A DNA stretch of 12,234 nt from Terana coerulea (Eukaryota; Basidiomycota; Agaricomycetes; Polyporales; Phanerochaetaceae), in contig JAKOGH010000106.1 of assembly GCA_024811115.1 (NCBI GenBank), positions 1 to 12,234 of the forward strand, read 5' to 3'. Positions 1 to 8,700 of this stretch are shown here, one piece after another. Position numbers and translations under genes: made by a program. A model generated the notes under the pieces. That model worked only from the letters and a program-made list of their open reading frames with translations. It was not told the origin of the DNA and ran no database searches. Position 1 is the stretch's first letter, and each line of letters opens with the position of its first letter.

Positions 1-334
1 GTCACCACAGAGACGCCGAGGATGGTAAGCGGCTATATTCTGACATGCCGCTCTTTAGAGAGAGCTGAGCATGACTAGGAAAATAGCTGTGGTGTTCGCG
101 AGGCTATGAACACTCTGCCAGAGCAAAGTAAGGTCTACAGCCGCACGGGGAGTGCCAAGCGGAGGTATACGGTCCCGTGCCCTTACGCCGCTTCCATTTT
201 GGGAAGAGTGACCGTCTCGCAGCCACTGACGGAGGCTAGCGCCATCAACTTGGAATTGAACAATCAAGTGCTCGCCGTTGACCACCCCTCTATCTGCCCT
301 CACGCTCGGGCTCAGGACTGCACTGTACCCGAAA
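1..334. other. Non-coding upstream stretch, no gene recognised
   Basis: I see no convincing gene here. Open frames exist on both strands (for example a plus-strand frame from 106 and a minus-strand frame ending near 55), but none has recognisable motifs or usable splice sites. The stretch probably holds the promoter and 5' untranslated region of the first MYND gene, or degraded sequence. Confidence 0.4.
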
Positions 335-459
335 ATGCCTATTGATCCTTCTGTTCTCACTCGCATCACTGAACCGAATGCTATCAACCGGCAATGCCAA
401 CACTGCTTCATAGGCCAGACGCCCGACTTTCTGCTGAATGTAAGCGGGCACATTACTGC

Positions 460-518
460 GTAAGTGTGGCATGCTGAGCTTACAACGTCCATTGATACTC
501 ATTTCGGTCAACGGGCAG
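460..518 (+). other. Intron 1 of MYND copy 1
   Basis: This 59 nt stretch has a GTAAGT donor and an acceptor ending in GGGCAG, with a CTGAG or CTTAC branch candidate near 475-485. It follows the YC codons of the MYND finger, the same position as intron 1 in the second MYND gene. Confidence 0.7.
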
Positions 519-904
519 AATAGGAGTGCCAGGTCGCAGACTGGGAGACCCACAAGCCCATCTGCAAACTCAACCGTCAGACATCGGAACAAGCGAAGAG
601 CGAGTCGAAAGGATTCCGCGCAACGTCATCCACTCCGAAAGGCGAGGGAGGCAGTCCTTCGCGAATAGACCTGTCCTTGGACCCACGGCGCCTCGCGTCG
701 GATTTGAAGGAGTGGTCTCGACAGCAGAGGCCCTTGCTGACTTACGCCGCCGTACACGCGCTGAAGCTCCAGCGTGACCGGAACAACTGCTTGACGGCCC
801 TCCTATACCTCACGCTCTCTCCCGCCAAGAGACCCGTCCCGCACCATTTCGATGTGAACGACTTCATGGTAATTTCGATCGACGATATGCGCGAAGTATG
901 GAAG

Positions 905-966
905 GTGTGTCTTTTTGTTCTCATCCTTTCGGTTTGTGCGAGCTCATTCCACACTCCGTCTTCTAG
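905..966 (+). other. Intron 2 of MYND copy 1
   Basis: This 62 nt stretch has a GTGTGT donor, a pyrimidine-rich end and a TTCTAG acceptor, in phase 0. It follows the conserved EVWK codons, matching the position (after GEWE) of intron 2 in the paralogue. Removing it joins two open frames. Confidence 0.75.
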
Positions 967-1206
967 GGAGCGCATCAACAGACCTTTATAGATCAAGTGG
1001 ATGCTCTTGTGGAAAAATCGAGGCAGCTTCAGAAAGAGGGCGCGACTGGCATTGCCATAGCGCTTGCCACGGTTGAGCGCGGAAGAGTGGCGCATATCAT
1101 CCCGCTTGGCCTGACAGACCAGTTCACAGGAGAAAACGAGGCGCCACATGACCCGGAATGGGAGACAAGGTTCAAGGCAGTCGTCGAATGCCGTGTGAGG
1201 ATTTAA

Positions 1207-1780
1207 CCCAACACCTGCTCCGGAGTGCGTTCAAGAAGCATTTGCATACAGTGTCGTCAAGTTCCAGTTTGTTCAGCCGCCTCTGAATGTCCATGTACTA
1301 TACAACATCATCGTCGCGCTTTGATGTCAGCGCAAAGACTGTTGTATTAGATGTTACGTTGAGGACGGAACGTGGAGTGACAAGTATGGAAGGTCAGTAT
1401 GGGTGACAATCCTGTATCATCAATTTGAACGTATATTACCTTCAGAAAGCAGGAACAGGTACACCCATGGCGAGCAGGTACACTGAAGAGAGCTAAGTTG
1501 CACCGTCACGGCGAGTATGCTGGAGGGTCTTGTATGGACCAAGCTAAGTTTTACTCACCCGGACTGTTCGAGATCCCGCTGTTGCTTGGGCGGGCGCCGT
1601 ACTCCGTCTGGTTAGGGTAGGGCGGATCAGCGGATCACCGAACTGTGGCGTCAAACAAACCGACCAGCAGCATTGTAGTTTGAACTTCGAGTGGCGTTCG
1701 ACCACCACCTTTGCTCATTACTTATCGTCTCCTCAAACCCACTTTGCTCAACGCAGCCTCCATAACCCAACCGTGCTCTC
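1207..1780. other. Intergenic stretch between the MYND paralogues
   Basis: This probably holds the 3' end of MYND copy 1 and the promoter of copy 2. A short open stretch around 1235-1323 could be an extra terminal exon of copy 1, but it has no counterpart after copy 2. No other gene is seen on either strand. Confidence 0.4.
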
Positions 1781-1960
1781 ATGGAATCGCATAAGGCTGA
1801 ATCCGCTGGTGAAATCTTCAAGGAAATCATAGCGCTACCCCCGAGCCATATCCAGAAAATACACAAGGATGCGCAGAAGCAGTGCTCGCAGTGCTTCAAG
1901 TCAGAATCTCCGGAGACTCCGCTCAAATGTTGCTCGCAGTGCAAGATAGTGCACTATTGC

Positions 1961-2011
1961 GTGAGTTGTGGTGTATATAAGGCTCGATGCTCATTCGTAT
2001 CCTTGCCTCAG
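1961..2011 (+). other. Intron 1 of MYND copy 2 (51 nt, stop-free)
   Basis: It has a GTGAGT donor and a TGCCTCAG acceptor. The length is a multiple of three and it carries no stop, so a naive ORF reads straight through it. Removing it restores the exact MYND spacing YC-SKECQ, which is why I call it an intron. Confidence 0.85.
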
Positions 2012-2403
2012 AGTAAAGAATGCCAGCGGGCGGCTTGGAAACATCACAAGCCCGCATGCCAGAGCAACGTTGACTTCTATGCCAGACTGAAAGAAGAGTC
2101 GAAAACTAACCGTGAAGCTCTGGCTGCTGCCGCTCTAGGCCCAGCACAAGATGGCTCTTTGTCGCTAGCGCTGCGCGACGACCCCGTCGTCTCATGGCAG
2201 ACCTGAGGGCATGGTGTCGGTACCACAGGGCCTCAATATACTCAACAACAATGTCCGCATTCCGCGTTCACCGTGGACCAGAGAACATCGTGAAATTTCT
2301 TCTGCGCATACAGCTGGTGCCAGGCACGAAGCCGTCACCGAACCAGTATGTTGTGGAACAGATTGCGCTCGTACCCATCGAGCAGATGGTGGGCGAGTGG
2401 GAG

Positions 2404-2478
2404 GTACGTTTACAGTCTCTTGCGATATCTCAATCATGCGCCCATGAATCGACAACTTGTGCTGAATTCATCCTTTAG
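2404..2478 (+). other. Intron 2 of MYND copy 2
   Basis: This 75 nt stretch has a GTACGT donor and a pyrimidine-rich TCCTTTAG acceptor, in phase 0, with a branch-like GCTGAAT near 2461. The position matches intron 2 of the paralogue. Confidence 0.8.
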
Positions 2479-2726
2479 CGCGATGACATGCCTGGAAATA
2501 TAGATCTTCTCCGATGTTCTATGAAGGAGTCTGCGGAGAGATTGCAGAACGGTGAGGGCGGAATTGCTCACGCGTGTGTGTCTGTTGGGGAGTTGGCAAC
2601 TTCATGCCACTGGGGGTTAATGGGGGCTATCATGAGTACTCGGAGGCTGCGCTTTCGCTGTTGGACCTAACAGTGTGGGAGACTATCTTTAAGACCACCG
2701 TTGAAGGCATCATAAACATATATTGA

Positions 2727-2976
2727 TGTGTACAGACATGCATGACTGCACCCTGTAGCACTTACACCTAGACTCTCTGAACATGTACATCTATTCATCA
2801 ATGACTTCATGCGTTAGCACAGAGCTCATGGTCCATTTTGAGTGCGAGTAGGAAAAGTATCTTGCTTCAACTGTGCCACACCCTCTTGGTAGTACATTGT
2901 GAGTGATGTCACATAGCTAAGCACCGAAAATTGACGCTACTCTGACTAGACTTCAAGTTGCTTTCTTCACGAAGAC
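2727..2976. other. Intergenic stretch, AT-rich
   Basis: No gene is seen. It probably holds the 3' untranslated region of MYND copy 2 and the leader of the next gene. Confidence 0.4.
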
Positions 2977-3453
2977 ATGCCTCTAGTCGATCCATCCAAG
3001 CCTAACCGCTCCTACAGGGAGATCTACGAGCGCAAACGCCAACAATCTGTGTCAAGTTAACAGGCTGATGTCAGAAGTTGGCGTACAGACAGAGAGGACA
3101 CGGGCACGCACGAAGAGCGACATGCAGGAGGCGTGCAAGAACAGGCGGTGCTTCGGGATCTTGAGAGCGTTCGTGAATGCTGCTACAAGCTGCTCGCACA
3201 TGTACATTTGATTTCCTGATATTGGCGTACGGTGGTTGGCTGAGGACATGGGACGCGAAAACACGGTGGCAAGATCGAGAACGCATACGGGATGCGCGCG
3301 CACCTGATGCGTGCAGCCCGTCTTGGGGCAAACCGCGACGAATGAGCGGTGCGACAGGCTGATAAAATGCCTGAGCGACAGCGACGCGGACGAGGTCGAG
3401 ATTAAATTGGACGCACCGACGTCCCTGGCCACTGCCAGTGGATCACCGCATGA
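2977..3453 (+). pseudogene. Unrecognised gene, readable only in broken frames
   Basis: A coding region of unknown family can be followed across several frames. It opens at an ATG with a good context (2977) as MPLVDPSKPNRSYREIYERK. After a frame change near 3045 it continues as NRLMSEVGVQTERTRARTK and KNRRCFGILRAF. A plausible intron (3173-3244, donor GTGAAT, acceptor GCTGAG) leads to DMGREN. After another change near 3262 comes GGKIENAYGMRAHLMRAARL, and after a third near 3330 ERCDRLIKCLSDSDADEVEI and LDAPTSLATASGSP. The pieces are charged, look helical and have no membrane segment, signal peptide or motif I know. Stops follow in all frames, so the end is approximate. With at least three breaks it looks like a decayed gene. 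Indel errors could account for part of this. A shadow frame on the opposite strand (3052-3480) is less convincing. Confidence 0.42.
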
Positions 3454-4210
3454 ACGATCTTGTGTCCCCCTTCGTGCCACCCCTCATCCCGCAGCCCCCA
3501 TGATTCTCCACGTTTGCCGCCGTCTCGTCTGCCTTCTCTTCTCTTGTAATTCCTGCCCTACTATCTTTCATCACAAGCGGCGCGCGTATCGTCCCTTTTG
3601 TACCGAGGGTCTTGCTCTCTTTGACGAGCGCAGCATGCTACTTTCGCACCATGCTCGACTTTATTTAGTTAGGAAGGTCGAATACGGCGAGCGTGCTTTT
3701 GCAAGGATGAGTGCGCCTGCTGTTGGCTTGATAAGTCGGTAGTACGAGTAGAAGAGGCCATGAAAGTGATTGCGTGCGTCTTCCTCCGCAGCAAGTATGG
3801 TGCAGTCCAGTGGTGAGAGATCCGCACTCCAGATTTTACTATGCAATTTTGTTAAGGATGTGTCCACCTCGCTCAACCTGCGTACCGCCAATATCTATTA
3901 TCTGTACCACCTGCTGCAATTCGTCTGCCGCAGTGCGTCGGCACCTGGACAGAAGAGACGTACTGGAACGTCAAGCCAGGCTCACTTGTTGAACACGAGC
4001 CTCGGGATAGATGAGCAGGTTGTACTGCACAGTGTACCAGTGCTAGTGCGTGCACTTGCAGACGTTCATGCATATGCAAGGTCAAGCCACAAGCTTTTTT
4101 CAACTCGAAGTCGAGGTTGGAGCTATATGCCGGCATACGCCGGTTGTTTGGCTATGTTCGATTCGAAAGACGATGCATGCCATATTTAGAAGCTTACTGT
4201 TTTTGCGCAG
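3454..4210. other. Unassigned stretch before the CHAT fragment
   Basis: No gene could be recognised. A plus-strand open frame at 3770-4189 shares the phase of the CHAT exon but ends at a TAG (4187-4189) and contains no CHAT or TPR motif that I can see. The pyrimidine-rich part around 3510-3570 could be promoter-like or intronic. The last 17 bases (TTACTGTTTTTGCGCAG) look like a good intron acceptor feeding the exon at 4211. Confidence 0.35.
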
Positions 4211-5408
4211 AAGAAGCGGCGAGAGCTGGTAACGACTCTCGACACCCTCACAGAGAAAATACGCACGAAACCGGGTCTCTCTGACTTTCTCACGTTACCC
4301 AGCTTCGAGGCTCTCAAAGCCGCAGCCCGCGAAGGGCCAGTAATATTGGTGAACCACAACGAACGCTCTTCCGACGCGTTGATTGTGTTGTATGACCGCG
4401 AGCCGCAGCATGTACCTCTGGACCCGTCCTTCTACAAAACCGCACGGGACCTTGCCAAAAGCCTCTTCGATGCACGCCAGAACCTTGCCATCAAGCCGAA
4501 GGCGTACAATACCACGCTTAAGGACACGCTGGAGCAGCTATGGGACCTGCTCGCGGAACCGGTCGTTCAGAAGCTCGTAGAGCTGGGCTTCCCCTACGGA
4601 ACGCGCATTTGGTGGTGTCCTACCTCCGATATATCGTCTCTTTCTCTTCATGCCGCCGGACCAACGCCCAACACTCGCGGTGGCACTAAAGAGGAGGCCC
4701 TGTATCTTTCGGACCTTTACACATGCTCATATACTCCAACGCTTGCCGCCCTCATCGACTCTCGATCCACGGTAACCCGCGAGATAACAACGCAGAGGTC
4801 CGCGCTACTAGCCATCGTCCCGGACGATGGTTCGCTGCACCAGCGCGGGAGCCGAGATCGCCACTCTCAAGGGTTTTGAGGACACGATAAAAGTCGAGGT
4901 TCTACGCGGCGATAGAGCCAACCAATGCGCAGTTGCCGCTACCCTTCAGGAGTATTCTTGGGTTCACTTCACTTGTCACGGTAATCTGGTCCCTGGAAAA
5001 CCATTCGAATCGCACTTCGAGCTATGGGATAAAGAGCAGCTCACCCTCCGCGACGTCGTGAAGTCCCGCGCACCCAATGCCGAGTTCGCCTTCCTTTCGG
5101 CTTGTCACACCGCCGAGCAGACGGAGGAGAGCGCAACGGAGGAGGTCCTGCACCTTGCTGCGGCCATGCAGTTCGTCGGGTTCCGCGGGGTGGTCGGGAC
5201 GATGTGGCAGCTGAGGGACGAGGATGGGCCGACGATGGCGAAGTACTTCTACGAGGAGATGTTCAACGACAGAACGGACAAATATCCGCTGGAGGCTGGG
5301 TACAAGAGGGCGGCGAGGGCACTGCGTGTGGCAACAAGGCGTTTGAGGCAGGATGTGAAGAAGGGCGAGCTCGAGAGATGGGTCAATTTCATTCATATCG
5401 GTGCTTAA
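4211..5408 (+). pseudogene. CHAT-domain protein, C-terminal fragment with a frame break
   Basis: CHAT domains have a caspase-like cysteine peptidase fold. In fungi they usually end long TPR-containing proteins linked to signalling or regulated cell death. About 398 residues are readable from KKRRELVTTLDTLTEK (4211) to FIHIGA and TAA (5406-5408). The N-terminal half contains EALKAAAREGPVILVN, the usual entry strand of fungal CHAT domains. The second half has WVHFTCHG, with the predicted catalytic His at 4977-4979, and FLSACHTA, with the predicted Cys at 5103-5105. These are followed by HLAAAMQFVGFRGVVGTMW, typical of the family. The active pair is therefore kept. Two defects are seen. Near 4841-4848 the frame shifts by one extra base (or two missing) between GSLHQ and AGAEIATLKGF. 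The fragment starts at an apparent splice acceptor, and no upstream TPR exons are found in the preceding 700 bases. It is most likely a truncated pseudogene. An intact gene with a very long intron and one sequencing indel is possible. Confidence 0.8.
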
Positions 5409-5411
5409 TGG

Positions 5412-5461
5412 GTAAGGGAACCTGCATCTTGGTGTCGAACATTTCACTGACGAGATTACAG
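5412..5461 (+). other. Intron-like element after the CHAT stop codon
   Basis: This 50 nt stretch has a GTAAGG donor, a CACTGAC branch candidate near 5444-5450 and a GATTACAG acceptor, starting four bases after the TAA. It could be a 3' untranslated intron. It could also be an intron kept from an ancestral longer coding region. Confidence 0.45.
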
Positions 5462-5727
5462 AAAGCATCAGCCACGATTTCTCTGCAAATACCATACAAT
5501 GCATCCTCCGGATGGCCGGACGTTGTCAAGCAAGAACACTTCCCATGTTGAGACGACGAAGTATCAACTCTCTATGTTTGATCAATTAGGAATTGGTCGA
5601 TTGTCAAATGTGTTCAGGAATGCCTGTAGTGCTACACAAAGTTCCGTAAGAATGTAATATACATGGAGTTGATATGGGATAGACGTGGAAGCAAATTGAG
5701 AGTAAATGCGTCGTGAAGTTATTACGG
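5462..5727. other. Convergent intergenic stretch
   Basis: This lies between the CHAT fragment (plus) and the end of the potassium channel gene (minus). It probably contains both 3' untranslated regions. No gene or clear repeat is seen. Confidence 0.4.
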
Positions 5728-8700
5728 TCATGACTTGGTCGTGTTATCGGACACACCCCGATCAGACTTGGGCCGTTCGTTGGCCGTATGTTCACCGTCC
5801 GAGGTCGGCTCTGCGTCAGCAGCCTGCTGTGCCTTGAACGCTAGCAGACTGTCTCGCTCTGCCAGTGCGGCCAAGGAACGTTCTGCCGAGTTGATCAACT
5901 TCCGCAGAGTACCTAGGCACGAAGAAAAGGGGAGTGAGTTCGGTGAAGGGATTGTTATGATAGGGAGACGTACGTTCGATGCTGAGCATGAGAAGGGTCT
6001 ACACGCAAACATATGATCAGCTTTGCGGCATCACTTAGCTGGGTAAGTGATACTCACGTTCCTCGAGTCTCCATCCTCCAAAATATCCCGCTTCGCCCGC
6101 TCCCCTATGTCATCCAGCCTCGCGATCTCGTCCAGCAGCTCCCTCAGCTCCCGCGGGAGCCCTGCTCTGCGCCTGCGGCTCCGTCGTCAGCGCCTCCTCG
6201 CCCGCCGCGCCCGCGTTGTTCACGAAGAACTGCATATGGTCGTGGAACGTCCGGACCTGCTGGATGACCTGCGTCGGGAGCTGCTCGAGCTCCTTCTGCG
6301 CAACCTCTTGCGCCTCCGTCGCGGCCTCAGGCACGGAGGAGCTGCTGTGCGTGCGCGGCGCCTGAGGCTTGGTCTTCGCGGCGAGCTTCTCGGTCGCCTC
6401 GTTCTCGCGCTCACGGAACTTCTTCACGGCGCGTTCAAATGTCTTGGAGTGCAGAGCATTCTTGTATCTAGAGGAGCCGGCCTCTTCAATTACTGCAAAA
6501 CGTGTTAGTGATGGCTATGCATACTTAGGAAGAATACGAACCAGCTATAAGAATAGTCATCGTGGCAACGCCCAGCAATGCCCACACAACGAAGACGGAA
6601 CGGCCAGCCGGGGTCTGCGGAGAGAAGTCGCCGTAGCCAGTGGTAGTGAAAGCCATGAAACCTGGGCGCAACGTTAGCTTCGCGTGTGACGGAGAGCTTC
6701 GTATGCGGCTTACAGAAGTACATGGAATTTCCGTAGCCCCACCCCTCCGTAGCATGGAAAATCGCCGACCCAACCTGTATTGCGCACTTCAGTGAATCAG
6801 GTCGGTAAGCACGAGCGGTAGAGTACTCACCATCCAGAAGAGAAAGAAGAGTGACCAGGCTACCGTCAACTAGCAACACAATCAGCCGATCAGCTACCTT
6901 GCGAGCACTCATAGTAGCTGAACACCAACCTTTGCGTAGTACGCCTTCGTCTCCTCTGCTTGCATATCATCCTTGAAGCCCTCGTAGAACATCCCCTCCC
7001 TGGTCTTCTTCGTGTGGGCCAAATCCTTCGCCCACCCCGACACATTCGGGTGGAGAGTGCCTTCTGCGACTAGACGGCCAGTTTCCTTCTTCTCCTGCTT
7101 ATGGGCGGCGTCCTGTGCGTCCTGCTGATTCGTCGCCGGTTTACCCTGACTTTGCTCCGTCGGACTGCCATTGCGCGACATTTCACCTTCCCCTGCGTCC
7201 GCTTCATCGCCTTCGCCAGATGCCTCTTCGTCGCCTTCGCCGCCGCCGTCACCATCATCGCCATCTCCCGCCTCCTCCTGCTGCCTCCTCTCATCGAAGA
7301 ACACCGGATTGTCATTCGCCCCTCCGCGTCCGCCTGCTCGCCCGGCCCCTGCTCCGCCGCGTGCCCGAGCATGCGCACGTGCGTCCCCGTCACCGTCATC
7401 GCAAACTTCGTCACCATCGCCGCCATCCGCCCGAGCTGCGCGTGCGTCGGCGTCTGCGGCGCCGACGGCCACCCGTTCGTGTCCGCGTGGCGCGTGTGCC
7501 AGAACAGGCCGCGGCGCGCACCGCCGCCCTCGCCGCGCTCGCGCATCGACGCGCTGCTCTGCTGGGTCTGCCGGCTGGTGGTGCGCGCGGGCACGGGGCG
7601 CTCCTGCTCCTCGGCGCGCTCCGCCGACGGGGTGAGGAACATCTCGAGGGGCACGCCCGCCTCGAGCGCGGCGGCCTCGAGCTGCTGCGCCGACAGCGCG
7701 GCGAGGTTGAGGTGCTTGCCGCGCGGGTGCCCGTGCACGTGTCGCCGACCATTCTCGTCCGCCTCCGTCGGCGGCAGCACGCGGATGCTCTGCAGCCACT
7801 TCGTCGCCCAGTGCACCTCGCCCGCGTGCTTCTGGTAGCCGCGCAGGCCGACGAAGCGCACGGGCTCCGTGTGCGCGGGCGCATGCGCGTCGCGGATCCA
7901 GACGGGCTCGCCGGCTTGTTTGAGCCGCCACTCGACGGCGCGCCGCCAGCGTGCTTCCCAGTGCCGGAAGCGGCGCGCCTCGCGGCGGCGGAGCTGCAGG
8001 TTGCGGATGCGTTTGCGGTAGCCGAGTTCGAGGCCCTCGAGCACGGTCTCGCGTGTCATGGCGACCGCGACTCCGATGCAGATAATGCCAAGGGCCATGT
8101 AGAAAATTGTGAAGACTTTCGAGCCCGTCGAGGACGGCGTAATATCGCCGAATCCGATAGTCTCGATGGTCACGACGGTGAAGTAGAGGCCGTTGATGAA
8201 GCTGAGCTTCAGGATGAGCGAGTTGATGAGAGCTCCGAAAGCGATGTAGACTAGTAGGATGATGACCATGATCATAAGCGACCGCTGCTTTCGCGTCAGC
8301 CCACTTCCTGGGACGAGGTGTTCAGCAAAGTACGAAGGTATAACGACCGGGTCACTCACCACTTCGGGCAAATTCTGGTGTGCGAACAAAGTCCATGAGG
8401 ATGCTAATGTTGGTAATCGTCGACGCGATAGTAGAGCATAGAGTCAACCAAAAGGACTGCCCGTACGTGAAACCGTCGTCGAAACGGTGCTGAACACCGA
8501 AGACAGTCACCGCGACAATATTTATTATGTCTACGTATACAAGGAGGGTTAGAGAGGCGCATACACGAGTAGAATTTCGAGCCTACCGTGAGTCGTAAGG
8601 AACGCTACTGCAAGAATAGTAACCGTCTGGACTCGCTTCTCCAAAAATCTCATTATGAGGCAGACGTTTGCGAACAGCGCACACGCCATAGAGAACGCCA

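Larger units (their letters stand above)
335..1206 (+). pseudogene. MYND zinc-finger protein, copy 1, with frame breaks
   Basis: MYND fingers bind zinc through a Cys/His set and usually mediate protein-protein contacts. The first pair is seen as QCQHCF (about 392-409), then CKRAHYC (439-459), an intron at 460-518, and ECQVADWETHKPIC (524-565). Exon 2 runs 519-904, a second intron lies at 905-966, and exon 3 (967-1206) ends with TAA. The 127 codons from 524 and the 80 codons of exon 3 are open and in phase. Two breaks occur in the finger: near 430-440 the frame changes, and the expected first Cys of the second CxxC pair is not readable (Leu or Ser there); near 519-524 one base is missing, so that AGG-GAG reads AGGAG. 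The C-terminal domain is clearly related to that of the next gene, in the order DLKEW, PLGL, then WETRFKAVVE. The start ATG at 335 was chosen because it opens the finger frame. A C-terminal extension through an intron starting near 1191 is possible but not supported by copy 2. It could be a decayed gene or an intact gene with sequence errors. Confidence 0.72.
1781..2726 (+). pseudogene. MYND zinc-finger protein, copy 2, with frame breaks
   Basis: Three exons are readable: 1781-1960, 2012-2403 and 2479-2726. After about 35 residues of N-terminal leader a complete MYND finger is visible: CSQCF, then CSQCKIVHYC, then, once the 51 nt intron is removed, SKECQRAAWKHHKPAC. All expected Cys and His ligands are present, so the finger should bind zinc. 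The C-terminal domain (DLRAW, PSPNQYVVEQIALVPIEQMV, GEWE, KESAERLQ, NFMPLGV, TVWETIFKTTVEG) matches copy 1 along its length. Two one-base losses break the frame. Near 2190-2194, DPVVS leads to MADLRAW, aligning with DPRRLASDLKEW of copy 1. Near 2598, GELA leads to NFMPLGV, where AA would need to be AAA. Without correction the frame stops at 2204-2206. The start at 1781 follows an untranslated leader, and no earlier in-frame ATG fits. The true state (pseudogene or sequencing indels) is open. Function beyond zinc-dependent protein contact is unknown. Confidence 0.78.

Noticed and set aside
55..492. Minus-strand open frame of about 145 residues at the left edge
   Set aside because: It overlaps the MYND finger on the plus strand and has no recognisable motif or splice logic.
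1191..1323. Extra intron and terminal exon for MYND copy 1
   Set aside because: A donor and acceptor can be proposed, but the paralogue ends at the same place as the simple stop and shows no matching exon.
3052..3480. Minus-strand open frame of about 142 residues
   Set aside because: The plus strand shows ordered coding pieces with a plausible intron. The minus frame has no recognisable motif.
4128..4142. Short inverted repeat CCGGC-ATAC-GCCGG
   Set aside because: The arms are only five bases and no terminator or mobile-element context exists in a eukaryotic locus.
6047..6508. Plus-strand open frame rich in Leu and Arg opposite channel exon 7
   Set aside because: It is a shadow of the helical channel tail and lies antisense to a supported exon; no motif is seen.
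7115..8254. Long plus-strand open frame of about 379 residues opposite the channel gene
   Set aside because: It is very rich in Arg, Pro, His and Leu, as expected for the antisense of a GC-rich coding exon. The minus strand carries clear channel motifs and splice sites.
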